Source: Cinnamomum chago
Lineage: Eukaryota > Streptophyta > Magnoliopsida > Laurales > Lauraceae
NCBI GenBank assembly: GCA_038049695.1
Contig: CP142453.1
Coordinates: forward strand, 132,668,001-132,732,000
Length of the DNA: 64,000 bases
Reading direction: 5' to 3'
A program made the translations under genes and the position numbers. Positions 32,284 to 43,440 of the stretch are shown here, in pieces; the stretch's first letter is position 1, and every line of letters starts with the position of its first letter. Under the pieces are notes generated by a model, which was given only the letters and a program-made list of their open reading frames with translations, ran no database searches and had not been told where the DNA came from.

Positions 32284-33130
32284 CACTCGTAACAGCTGAA
32301 ACCATTGCCATTGTGATGGGTGGATGATTTCCTGCCTGTGCCAGCAGGATCAATGCTGCAACCACAGTATCAGCATGCTGTCTGCAAAAAAAAACCACAG
32401 TAAAATTTGAATTTGAAGTGTTAGGTTTCGAATAACATGTGAGAACCAAATATTCAATAAAATATTGTCTATAACTTACGAGAGTGCGAGGGCCGGATCG
32501 TCTGAATTCTCAATATGCCATATTGCCTGAAGTATTCTATCCCTATCAGCATCAGGCATATTGAGTTGTTTACGGTATCGTTCCTATAAAAAAAAATATT
32601 ATTGAAATATCTACATGATTGTAAAAGTGAAATTATTGATTTTTTTTTGTTGCAAAACTCACCACTAGCTGTGCTGGTTGGATCTGTTCCTGTCGAAGGT
32701 CAAGGTACCCATGTCCCTGAAGATGTTCAACAATATCGGTCTTCATAGCGAAAAACGTTGAATCCTTCATCTCCGATATTTTCAGCTCCGGTTGTTTAAA
32801 AAAAAAAAAAATTAAGTGTGTTAGTTAACTTGATGACGACAAAAAAATAATAAAATAAAATGCTCCATATGACTTATAACTTACCCTTAAACGTGTATGC
32901 TGATCCCCGACTAAGAGCAGCGATATATACTATAGCAGCTAGTGTTAAGTCACTACCGACATCTGGAAAGTCAGTTTGTCTTAGTCTTGCATAGTATTCA
33001 CCTGCTTGTTGCTATCAATAACAACAAAAAATTAAAATATTAGATTTATAAAAAGAATAGTTATCAAACAACTAGATTACTAGTTAATTGATAGCATTCC
33101 CATACCCGAATCTCGTTGCTGACTTCAAGT
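32284..33130 (-). pseudogene. TFIIB-family gene fragment with introns (right arm)
   Basis: This is the mirror of the left-arm fragment, on the minus strand: exons 33106-33130, 32885-33011, 32663-32785, 32480-32583 and 32284-32381. Coding differences from the left arm include P to L and K to Q changes in block 3 (HLQGHGY-L-DLRQEQ). The 3' part of the gene is missing because the palindrome centre cuts it; the distal copy at 57520-59042 shows what should follow. Confidence 0.65.
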
Positions 33131-33628
33131 CTGAAACATGTGAAAGATTAGTTAGTGATTGGTTCCATCAATTCATTTAATGAAAGCTAATATCTGGTAT
33201 TGTTTCTTTAAGTCGCATAATATTGTAGTGCACCCATATATATCATATGAGCTAAAGATTTCACCCAAGAGGTACTCTCTCAATGTTTAAAAATATGGGA
33301 CTCACTTGAATGCATGCCAGTCATGGAGGGACAGTAATATCATTGGAAGGGAGACGGGGGTGGAGGGGAAAAGCAGGGGCGATGATATCATTCTAATTGG
33401 AGTTATTAGAAAAAAAATCTAATTAGAGAATTACAACCATTGATGCAAGGGGGTCTAAGGGTTAATGAGTGCAAGGGGTTTGATTGGTGTATATGGGTCT
33501 GAAGAATTAGTAAGCGCTCTCCAAATGTTCTGCCCTCAACAATGTCATCTTTTGTCAAATTTCAACTTGCAGCACATTTTTTAATTTGGGGGGGGGTTTA
33601 TCACCCATCCTCATTTACACAACTCTAG

Positions 33629-33946
33629 ATTTTCAAATCATTGAACTTCTCCGTGTATTCTTCAATGGAAAGAGTTCATTGGTGAGAGTCATTAGCACAA
33701 GGCAACAAGCTGGTAAAAAGTGGTGGTCTCATAATCAGATGAGAGGTACTTCTCATGAAGGCGCATCTTCATGTTATCCCAAGTGCGAATGAGACAAGGA
33801 ACCCATTCCATTTGTTCTTTCAAACTTTTTACTAAATACGAATATGGCCTAAACACCTTCACCTTTGCAAATTGGACGCGCCTATCATCTTTTATGGAGT
33901 ACCAATCCATGACAGATATCGGATCACAAAATTCAGCAACTTCCAT
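33629..33946 (-). pseudogene. Ty3/gypsy gag relic (right arm)
   Basis: Mirror copy of 30593-30910, reading MEVAEFCDPISVMDWYS, then I-K-D-D-R-R. The three substitutions relative to the left arm (E for K, K for T, S for P) are shared with the distal copy at 59415-59732, so the right arm and the distal copy are closest relatives. It has the same premature stop after L-V-A-L-C. Confidence 0.7.
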
Positions 33947-34260
33947 TTTTCCTGTAGAAATTGGGAACCTCGACTCAACTCAAGCATTCTTATTGATGTC
34001 ATCATCAACCACTTGGTCTTCATTGTGGCCAGTCTCAACTCTCAATGATGCTCGTTATAGATTCTTTAATGCTTGGCTTACCATTGACATCATCGTTGCA
34101 TTTATGTTGCTACTTGCATCTTCATTGTTGACTGCATATTGTAGATGAACATCTTTATCACCAGATCCTTCTTCATTAAGTCTTCTTGGGCATAAATTGG
34201 ACAAACATTTGTTTAAGCTATCAACATTCTCACAAAACTAAGGAAACCTCTTATGGTCAT

Positions 34261-35307
34261 TAAGGGCCTATTTGGCATCGTTCCTATCTTGATCCCCATT
34301 TTGTGCTGAGATAATGCGCTAAAATTGTGCTTTGCAGTACATGTTTGACAACGTATTATTAAACTGCTCCACTGAGAATATGCTTTGTGGAGCTTGTTTG
34401 ATAACATCACAACAGTTTTATTCTAATGAACATAATCTAATGAAATCCCATTGCAACATAAATTAATTCTAGACATAATCATAACCACCACAAAAACTTA
34501 AAAATCAATCAATTGAAGAGTCACATCCATGACAGTACCAACATACAGTGAGATTCCAACCGGTCCAAACCCAAATTAATAAGGAAATAAGACATCCAGT
34601 TAAAAATAAGATTTTAAAGTTCTGCAACTCAACTTCATTTCCATCACTTTGCTTATATTTAACTCCACGTGCAATATGAATACAGAGGAGTTTAGAAATA
34701 ACTTTTGACAGGATATGCAGTAACAAGATTTCTTTATGGAAGGGAAGAAATTAAGAACCATGTACAAATAAACATCCGAACAAGCTCGAGTTGTAGATCC
34801 AGATGGCCCCTCTAGACCTCACCTCTCATATCTAACACAGACAATAAAAAATCAGAAAGAAATCACCTCATTATTTTCTAACATCATCCATCACCTAGTT
34901 TTTACTAATCAATATCAAGCGGATTCTTCAAGAGAGAGAGAGAGAGAGAGAGAGAATTGTAGCAAGGATTGGTGGGTTGAGGCCGGGGAAGAGAGAGATT
35001 TGCAGCAAGGTGGGTCATGAGAGAGAGAGAGAGGTCCTTGGAGAGAAATACACGCTTGAGAAGATTCAGAGACTGACATGGGGGTAGATCTGGAGACAGA
35101 CGCGTGATTGTGCCTGTGGGTTGGTTCTAAAAAAAACGAAGATTTTTTGTTTCGGATTTTCTACACCAGCAGGTCAAGATCCTGGGGGATTGTTCCAGCA
35201 GGAGTAGAATTCGGAACACTGGTTAACATTACCAAAAACGGTTTCCATCATCTTGACTCATGGGAACGTGAGAACGTCCGGATAGCATAATGCCAAACGG
35301 GGCCTAA
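34261..35307. mobile_element. PIF/Harbinger-like non-autonomous element, proximal
   Basis: The element (34264-35304) starts GGGCCTATTTGGCAT and ends ATGCCAAACGGGGCC, and is flanked by TAA on both sides (34261-34263 and 35305-35307), the PIF/Harbinger target duplication. The interior holds a (GA)n tract near 34930-34952 and no transposase. The left palindrome arm ends inside a partial copy of this element (TIR at about 30259-30276). The same element at 60050-61078 dates its insertion before the 6-kb duplication. Confidence 0.7.
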
Positions 35308-37578
35308 GCTTCCTCATATAACGATTCCCACTTTGAGTCATCGTGGAGATTAAACCAAAGATGGGACAACACTCATATAAGCTTCCTCATATAGTTGTTA
35401 TTAAAAGACTGATGTGACAACACTCAAATGAGGGACTGATACATGTAACGGTTTAGGGAAACAAGTATAACTCAGTGGAAATACAAATAGGACCAGATGA
35501 AAATTAAATAATGTGTCATATGTTGCTGTCACAGCCAGGAAAAACACTGCTATATGCTGCTGTATTGATGGGCACAGATTTGGGACTCATCTTGGGACTG
35601 TTTGAGGTTCAATAAGCTGCTGAATGGGTGTTGGTTGGTTCTAGTATAAAGGCTGTTAGGGTTGGGTTTACGAAGAGAGGGATTTGGAATTGAAAGTGGA
35701 TAGTTTTGGGACTGTTTGCTATGGGACATCAACTAAAATGTTGCTGTTTGGTTTTAAACAGCTGCTAGTTGAGTCATAAATCAAACATTAAAGCAAGATG
35801 GGGCTGCAGTAATTTGGGGAAATAAGCTTGGGTGGTGTATGAATGGATGGACTTGGACCACGAGTGGGACTTTTTGCGTAATTTTATGGGTCAGTCTTGG
35901 AATGGCAAGTTGTTGTTTCTGTTGGACAAAATCTGCACAATGCAATGGGCTGATTTTAGGTCAGTGGGAGAGTGTAGCTTCTGGGTGGCTGACAAGTGTT
36001 TTATGTAGGTTGAATCCTGATAATGGTCAAATCCACAATAAGAGCGGTAGCAGCAGTTGATCAAAAGAACTAAAACAACAACAAGAACTTGAATGCAGTT
36101 GAAAACAGCAAATTGAGTGAAATAGAAAACTAACCTTTTTGTAAGAGGACCAATTTTTTTTTCGGGAAGTTTATTTTTTTTGGGCTAAAAGTGAATGAAA
36201 CAAAGAGGAATCCTAATCTAAGACAGCGGAGTAAAAAATAAGACAATCGAAACGTGGATTGAAATTGCAGTATCAGTCGCTGTCGCGGTCGACCTTGGAA
36301 ACCCATACTACGTACATCACGGTCCATCAAGACGTGAATTTTTTTCGAACCCAAAAAAACTTCAAAAAATATCTAAAAAGCCAGAATATTGGAAAATGCT
36401 TGGAAACAATGTCTTTTTTCATTGGTGCCCACTATAGACCAAAATATCGGTCCCTTAAGTTGTAACATCTTGTAACGTTGTTTAATCTCTAACCGTTACA
36501 TATGTTAAGTTTTAGTGTTTAAGCTTTGGGCCTATTCTTACAATTTATAAATCTACTATTGTAGCCTATATTTAAAGTTTAAAGCACTTGAAATATTCAT
36601 CACCCTTATTTTAGTGGACACCACCCGGGGGACTAGTCATATTGGGTGTTGGGTCAAAGACCACAGGGATACCCACATCATAAAAAATGGGACTTAGGCC
36701 CATTGTTCAATTGACAACTATAGAACATTTTTCTAATATCATAATATCCATGTTTTTATAAATGACCAATTAGAAAAGCCCTGATTTTAATAAATGAGCA
36801 ATATTAGCATGTGGTACAATTAAAAAAAAAAGAGTCTGGATCTATGTTTTTTTGAAGAAAAATGCTGCCATATTATAGTTAAGCCCTAAAAACACACACA
36901 CTCATATATATACATATATATATAGAGAGAGAGATGCATACCTTTCGTAATTTAATCCTATAAATTGTTGTAATATTTGATCTGGATTTCCCTCTTCCTG
37001 TTTGGCATCATTTGATAGGATCAGCACACAATTTCTTTGAAATGAAAATTAAAGAAATCTGTTTTGACACACATTTCAAGTTGGACAATTCCCAATAAAA
37101 AAAGAAGGAAAAAGAAAAAGAAGAAACAATTAATGAACATGGTTTGTCGGAAGGAAATTGTAGAAAGGATTGTTTATCTTTTCTTTTTTTTTTTGCTCAT
37201 TTGAAAAAATTGGGGGTAAAAAAACTGTATAAGTTGGATGTACCTGCATTAAGTTTAATCCTGTTTTATTTTATTTTATCCGCCTTTCTTCTTTTCTTTC
37301 TTATTAATGTAATTTTTTCCATTTCTCTCAGTAATTTTGTTTTCAAAGTATATGTCGAACTGCATAGGCTTTATTACTAGTTTTGTATTTACTCTGTGCC
37401 TTTATTTATGAACTCAAACATACGCAATTTGAACTATTTTTATTTCTTAGTTGTTTCTTTGTCTTTCTTTTTTATTCTTTTACTTTCCATAGAGGTGTTT
37501 AAATCTATTACTTGCACTAGTTTCCTTTTCATTTGTACTGATTTTGTTTTGATGAATTGTTGTTTTTTGACAAATAGG
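35308..37578. other. Duplicated non-coding block
   Basis: This is identical or nearly so to 61082-63336. Small open frames on both strands have the same translation in both copies, but that reflects the youth of the duplication and not selection. It includes (TA)n/(GA)n near 36903-36936 and T-rich sequence at 37170-37300 leading into the LINE relic. Confidence 0.5.
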
Positions 37579-39700
37579 ATTGTTAATTTGCTAGGGCACG
37601 TAATCTTGCTCAATGCCCTAACCAACACGCAAAGTAGGAAAGGATATAGTGCTCTGTTTGCTAGAGTACAAGTGGAGATTGATTTTAGGAAGCGCTTGCT
37701 CAACGAATTGTAACTTCAGATGCCAAAAGGATGTAGATTCCAGTCGTTTTGTTGTAAGAACCTTCCTGCTCTTTTTTCAAAATTATGGACATGCTTATAT
37801 ACAACTGCCTCCATGAATATGTTGCAATTTTCTTGTTCAACAGTTAGTTGCTGGAAGGGAAAAACAAGGAAACCATCTAAGGTTTCTAGGCCGACTGTGT
37901 CGGATTCTGTTTTGGAACTCACTCCCAGAGAACAATTGCAAACAGGAATATCCTGTTTTTCATCTCCTCAAGAGCAATGGTTAGAAGTGTGACATAGGCA
38001 ACAAAATCGTTATGTTTCCCTTTGCAATACAAGGAGGTGTGGGCCAAAGTGAAAACACAAACGTGATGGTTGGTTCCTGAATCCCCATCATAAACAAAAA
38101 TTGTCCAACAGATTTGTCTATCTTCAGGAACGTTGGCGCTGATCACCTACTGTTAAGGTGATGGAATCAGGCTGTGCACAACCATCTCCTCATAAAATTG
38201 AGGTCTCTGTCCAAGACAGCGGGTCGAATCCAAAATGGAGCTGTTCCATCCATGTCGCAATCTGTCATATCTACGAGATCTTGTGATGGCAGAGATACAT
38301 CAAATGTACTATTGCCAGCTGTGATTTGGGAAATGCAATCTGCCACTCAATCTAGCTCAGTTCGAGATTTCAAGATGCCTAGAAAGAGTCTCAGAGTACA
38401 TTGACTAAGGTCAGGTTGTCCAGAGGGACACACAAGGAGTTCACAGTTATCCATAAACTTTAGAACCACGTGTTAGATGCCCCAGATTTGATATAGCCGA
38501 GTGCATCGCCATCTTTCCCAAACTACCCCAGGCTATTATGCATGGATACTTTCAAAATGGGCAATTTATCGTGTCATATCGTATTTAATACTTCACTTTT
38601 TGTGTAAAATATGTGTCCCTGCCGTATCCATTCCATGCATTATCTGGGCATCATAGACCCCAGGTGTAATCGACCTATTGCGCCATCATTTCCAGGACCT
38701 ATCAGCCCACCTTCGTTATTCCAACCACGGAACTGGCATCCTAAGCGCGAACAATCATACAACTATAATGGTGCAGAAGGAAGTCAGTCCCTCAATTACT
38801 CAATTCTCTTCACACATCCTCTTACTCCAAAGTTTTCAGGAGCCCTGAAAATATCGACAACTAATGCAACTATGGCATTGTCGACCAACCAACGCATCAC
38901 ACATGAAATGCCAACCTCCCACATCTCATAACCTTTGTTGGAGGGTGGCCTCTCCTGCTTCCAAACCTGCCCATATGGGGGGACAGAGCTGAACCCCATA
39001 CCTTGCTCCTTCCCTCTACACCAACTAGTATGGCCACCTTTCTCGTTTCCGATTTTCCCACTTACCCATTTCCATATCCAACTAAGTTCTACCTGTGCAT
39101 CTTTCAACCTTTACGTAGACCCGGTCCAACCTTCTGCCTCTACTGGAATACCAGGCCCCAGTGAAGGGTCCTCCCTAATTTGTGTTGGGACAACAGGGAA
39201 TTCCATCCATGTTTTCTCAGCGGGTTTTCTCAGCGGACACACTCCTTCTCCCTAGGACCGAACGGCCCTCCAGAAGGTCAGCCTTCAATTGACATCACAT
39301 CATAAAGTCCAGAACTCTGATACGTGAATTTCTGGATCACACTCTACACAACAACTCGGTTACTTCTAGGTTCCTTGGCAACAAACTTCAATCCAATACC
39401 AGGTTCAAATTTTGGTTGGGTCCAAAGCTAACTTGCCATCACCTTCGGAGTAGTGGATATCCCATCCCTCCAGCCAACTGCATAGAGATTTATTCCTTGA
39501 GTAAGGTACATCTCTCGCCGTGTTTTTTAATTAAGTCCTGATGAAAAAGACAATTTTGAGTTGGAACATGCATGGGACCTCTATGAAACTGATCAAGAAC
39601 ATCCCTTCTGGTTGATCATGGAATACAAACCACAAGCAAATTATTCTCTGGACGTTGAAGAGGTGAGGGCATCATCTATAAACTGGGACCTACCTGAATT
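37579..39700 (+). pseudogene. LINE relic: DUF4283/CCHC-type ORF1 and start of ORF2
   Basis: The stretch 37579-37712 reads NLLGHVILLNALTNTQSRKG, then A-L-F-A-R-V-Q-V-E-I-D. This follows the plant pattern G-x-x-L-x-L-D-x-x-T, then A-R-V-x-V-E-I-D of DUF4283/zinc-knuckle proteins in LINE ORF1. A stop (TAA, 37711-37713) replaces the serine of the distal copy. A degenerate F-C-C-K...G-H zinc-knuckle-like stretch follows. Near 39541 M-K-K-T-I-L-S-W-N-M-H-G resembles the start of a LINE endonuclease, then stops. The element is broken by frameshifts and by a MITE at 38533-38656. Confidence 0.45.
38533..38656. mobile_element. 124-bp hAT-type MITE, second CTATGATGCA copy
   Basis: The ends CTATTATGCATGGATA and TATCTGGGCATCATAG match the family of 16366-16507, and the interior shares TCGTATTTAATACTTCAC-type sequence. 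ACCCCAGG flanks it exactly on both sides (38525-38532 and 38657-38664). It interrupts the LINE relic. Confidence 0.85.
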
Positions 39701-40279
39701 TCACGGCTTCAACTGTGGGACCTCACCCGTTTGTATGTGGGAAGGTCAGCAGGAGAAAATCACCCTAGACCACATATTGTTCACAGGGCATTTGTTTTTT
39801 TTTTTTTTTTCTTTTTTTGGGACCTACAAGTCTACCTATCTACATGCTCTAGCTCAAAGCAACAAACTGCCTTTTCCATGAAGGGTAGAGCGATATATAG
39901 TAATGTCAAACTGTATATGCCTCTCCTAATTAGTACATGTAGCGACAGTTATGGGACTCTGTTAATCTCAGGAAGAACATACTTCTTCCAGGGACCTTTG
40001 GATCTTGTTTGGAGAGTCTAATAGTGTTTTGGGTCATGGAGGAAAAATATGGCAGTTGCAGTTCAGACTCCTTTCATGCTGCCTCAAACAATTTTAGATT
40101 CCTCACATCTCACTGACATTGTGAGTCCTCCATACACATGAAATAATATCAATCAATTTCCATATAAAATGCTGGCAGGACGGAATAGATGTCTGGCAAA
40201 TGACTGTTGGATTAGATTAACCAAGAAAAAAAAGTTAGGCAATTTCGATTTGGAAATATGTGGATCTGGTTTGTATTAC
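39701..40279. other. Intergenic stretch
   Basis: A run of T at 39795-39816 and short open frames without protein character. On the minus strand the last ~70 bp would be intron next to the exon at 40280-40447. Confidence 0.45.
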
Positions 40280-40447
40280 CTGATCAGCTTCCTGTTCTTG
40301 AGCTCCTCCTTCCACGGCAGCGGCTTGTTCTTGAGCTCCTCCTTCCACGGCAGCGGCTTGTTCTTGAGCTCCTTCTTCCACGGCAGCGGCAGCTGGAGGA
40401 GGAAGGTCAGTGGGAGGAGGAAGGTGGGGGTCTGAAGCATCTGCCAT
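40280..40447 (-). CDS. Candidate first coding exon with 11-residue repeats
   Basis: On the minus strand, ATG at 40447 (context CAAATGGC) opens a 56-codon exon: MADASDPHLPPPTDLPPP, then three copies of A-A-A-V-E-G-G-A-Q-E-Q (33-bp units), then E-A-D-Q. It ends in CAG followed by GTAATA, a plausible donor in phase 0. The leader upstream contains a 55-bp tandem duplication. Repeats that keep frame, a clean start and a donor suggest a real first exon of a gene whose other exons are lost or unrecognised. The protein family is unknown. Confidence 0.4.
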
Positions 40448-40448
40448 T

Positions 40449-40560
40449 TGAGAAGTTCTCAAGGTTTTGGAAGGGTTTGGAAAGGGTTTTGGAGAGCTGA
40501 AAAGGAGAAGTTCTCAGGGTTTTGGAAGGGTTTGGAAAGGGTTTTGGATAGCTGAAAACG
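40449..40560. repeat. 55-bp tandem duplication in leader
   Basis: GAGAAGTTCTCAAGGTTTTG through GAGAGCTGAAAAG is followed by a second copy with three or four changes. It sits immediately upstream of the ATG at 40447 and would lie in the 5' UTR of that exon. Confidence 0.85.
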
Positions 40561-41940
40561 AAATGGGTTTTTTTAGGTGTATATGAGAATGGATGGATGA
40601 AGGGTTTATAACAGTTAAACCCAAGTCCATCTAAATACTGAACTTTATAAACCATCCAGCTGTTTGGGACCCATTTACCCGGACTTGCTTGGGCCAGTTC
40701 TTTCGGGTAAATGGATAGTAATTGACATCCTTTTTAGAATCTAGGGAATGAAGGCAGATTGCTAAGATACACATACAATAATAGGATAACAAATGGGTAA
40801 TCCAACCTATCATCTCAACCACTTTGATTATCATCTAACACCTGAGTCCAAATCCTCTTGGCCGAAAGAAATCCTGAGTTATGCCAAATTGCCAATTTAT
40901 TGAAAATAAATGCCGGTCCTATGCACAGGGTATTGCCAAAAATTTACCTCAATTAGAGTCGGTCTAACCATTAGAAGACCGTTTAACCAAAAAAAAGTAA
41001 AGGCAATAAAAAAGAAAAAACACACACAGAGGGTATGTTTCTCTTCTTTCTTTCTTTTTTTTTCCTTGTAAAATAGACAATAGTGTCTTAATCATTTTTC
41101 TAATAAACTTTCAATCTTACAGTGTGGGACCAACTCCCATTGGGAGTTAGGATTTTAAAACACCCCAATACCCCATACATTAGAAGGGAGCTTATTTTCA
41201 GCCTGATTGACTTCTCACCATATGGGCCCAATTATGAAGTTCCACTCCACTCAATTTATTTAGGCCTATTCAAGCCCAGAACAACTCGGCTTTAGAAACA
41301 CTGGCTCATGACCAGCCCAATTCCAACACGGGCGATAAAAGTTAGACCCAAGCCCGCCCATTTAATCAATCGGGCCGGGCCGAAATATGGGTGATACCCC
41401 TAGGGACATTAATTTCTACAACTTCTCGTAAAGGGCTGTTTCCGATTTTTTTTTTTTTTTTCTGTTTAATGAATTTCTCCCTCAAAGGGCAAGAAAAGTC
41501 TGACAGTACCCACTTCCTATTTTTCTTCACTAATTCAACCCAATTCACTGACTGTTTAAAAGGGTCCCTTGAGTCATCATAGTCTAATTCAAAAATCACA
41601 TGCTAAACCACCCTTTCAATGCCATGGAAAGATGGAAAGAGAGTGCACGTTCTTGTGCCTGTTGGCCTCTCTTGATGCTATAATGCTCTTCCCATCTACA
41701 CATTTCCCCAATGAAAATAACCCCCCTTCACCTACCTAGTAAAATAAGAGGAGAAATCAATTGGGGAGGTTGGTTTTGGATAAGAGATCTCTTTCCTTGG
41801 GTACATAAACATTAAATTGGCTTCTCAAAGTCTCTAACCTTATGTAAAGTATTCAATCTAGCATCACATGCTTTCTTTCTTTTCCCCTCCCTTGGATGCT
41901 GAACAAACCATGGCTCAAAAACAGAAAAGAGATCATCAAA
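40561..41940. other. Intergenic stretch with hAT-like debris at 41262-41405
   Basis: The stretch 41262-41405 (GGCTTTAGAAACACTGGC, CCCGCCCATTTAATCAAT) is a diverged piece of the element at 3797-4343 (compare about 4121-4205). A T-run lies at 41446-41461. Nothing coding was recognised. Confidence 0.5.
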
Positions 41941-42809
41941 GGACCTATTTGGATAAATAAGGAGTGAAGTAAAATGAAGTGGATTTCACATGTAGAGTGG
42001 AGTGAAGAGAAGTAGGTTGAAGTTAAAGTAGAGTACTTCACTTCACTCTATTTGGATACTTATTTTGAAGTTAAGGTTTGAAATAGAATGCACTTTTACT
42101 CAAGGAAATGGAAGTATTTAGAGTTGAAGTGAAATGAAGTATATGTGGCTCACAACATTACTTAATCTATCGGGCCAAGACTCATCCAAATGGGGTAGAG
42201 TTGAAATTTTAGACTGTTATGGCATATTTAACTCCACTCTACTCTATTTTTTGCCTATCCAAACAGTATTAGGAAAATAAAGAACCCAGAAGAAGGTGGC
42301 AACTAAAATCAACACAAACCGTAATCCATAAGAAATTTAATAAAAACCACCTACAAATTAATTCAAGATCAATGAAAGAAACAATTTTTAGCTGAAAAGG
42401 CACAAAGAAATCATAAAATTAAAGAAATAAAAGGACCCAAAAGAAGGGGTAAAGTAAAATCAGTATAATCCATTTAGGACCTGTTTGGATAAATGAGGAG
42501 TGGAGTAAAATGAAGTGGATTTCACATGTAAAGTGGAGTGAAGAGAAGTAGGCTAAAGTTAAAGTAGAGTACTTCACTTCACTCCATTTGGATACTTATT
42601 TTGAAGTTAAGGTTTGAAGTAGAATGCACTTTTACTCAAGGAAATTAAAGTATTTAGAGTTGAAGTGAAATGAAGTACATGTAGCTCACAACATTACTTC
42701 ATCTATCGAGCCAAGACTCATCCAAACGGAATAGAGTTGAAATTTTAGATTGTTATGGCCCATTTAACTTCACTCTACTCTATTTTTTGCCTATCCAAAC
42801 AAGCCCTAA
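41941..42809. repeat. Tandem duplication of a 330-bp TIR element with flank
   Basis: Two copies, 41941-42272 and 42480-42809, start GGACCTATTTGGATAAATRA / GGACCTGTTTGGATAAAT and end with TGCCTATCCAAACA. The ends are inverted-repeat-like (GGGCTTGTTTGGATAG). The sequence between them (AATAAAGAACCCAGAAGAAG) is itself repeated before the second copy (AATAAAAGGACCCAAAAGAA). The unit of about 540 bp was therefore duplicated in tandem after insertion. Confidence 0.75.
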
Positions 42810-43059
42810 GAAAGTAAAGAAAACCAAGGAGAACCAACAGATGATTGATTGTACATCTGGAAAACCCAAGATTTGCATGAGAAGGGAGAAGCTTGAAGAA
42901 AAGAAGGGAGTCTTGCGTTGTCGTTGCAGTTGTTGTAGCTTCTTCAGCCAGAGCACATATTCTTAGGGTTTTGGAGCGAAAAAAAAAAGGTGAAAAACGT
43001 TGGGAATTTTGCAAATAAGAAAACATTAGAGATTTTGCAAGAAGCTGGTTTGATACCTA

Positions 43060-43434
43060 ACCCATCTGAGGTGTAGAGAAATTGAATAAGTACGACATTT
43101 GTTCCCTTTTATTTAAGGGTAATAATAGATTTGTCAACATAGAGTGTGTGTGAGTAAACCACAACTCAAGTATCGTGGAAAGAATTCGAGAAGACTAGGG
43201 AAAGGAATGAGATCATCATCAGAGGCCTCCTGAGACTTCCTCCCAATGGAAGCTGCATCAATTTCAACAGCCTCATATTTCTCCTCCTCTCCTTTCTCCC
43301 TTTTTTCTAAATTGATACCAAACTTGGAATTATCTTATACCCTTTAATATTATATATTATATTATTTTATTATACCCTTTAATAAAAGGGAACAAATATC
43401 TGCTTATTCAATTTCTCTACACCTCAAATGGGAC
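43060..43434. mobile_element. TIR element holding exon-like sequence
   Basis: GAGGTGTAGAGAAATTGAAT (about 43069) has an inverted match ending near 43427; arms of about 55-60 bp extend through GTTCCCTTTTATT on both sides. The interior minus strand has an open frame of about 60 codons (roughly 43135-43330): F-G-I-N-L-E-K-R-E-K-G-E-E-E, then YEAVEIDAASIGRKSQEAS, then D-D-D-L-I-P-F-P-S. Its composition looks protein-like rather than random. This could be a captured exon (Pack-TYPE element). No target duplication was found. Confidence 0.45.
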
Positions 43435-43440
43435 CCAATT

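Larger units (their letters stand above)
32284..34337. repeat. Right arm of 4.1-kb palindrome
   Basis: This is the inverted counterpart of 30199-32254. Unlike the left arm, it continues without a break into the PIF/Harbinger-like element and the rest of the 6-kb block shared with 57627-64000. It is therefore the arm in its older context, and the left arm is probably the added inverted copy. Confidence 0.95.
32284..38238. repeat. 6-kb segmental duplication, proximal copy
   Basis: Sequence from the palindrome centre through 38238 matches 57627-64000 in the same orientation, offset by about 25.77 kb. Whole ORF-sized stretches (35550-35732, 35839-36060, 36130-36354) are identical in translation to the distal copy. 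Large differences are few: a 139-bp stretch at about 33374-33512 absent from the distal copy, the distal hAT insertion, and small indels in A/T runs. Confidence 0.95.

Noticed and set aside
35550..36354. Several 60-75 codon frames identical between 35.5-36.4 kb and 61.3-62.1 kb
   Set aside because: Identity extends equally through non-coding flanks, so it shows a young duplication and gives no evidence of coding.
40235..40500. Plus-strand frames with repeated leucine/serine or arginine/leucine blocks
   Set aside because: They are shadows of the minus-strand 33-bp repeat exon, which has the better start and splice donor.
42775..43026. 83-codon minus-strand frame with ATG
   Set aside because: Its 3' part lies in the duplicated TIR element at 42480-42809 and the rest looks like leader sequence; no donor or homologue could be seen.
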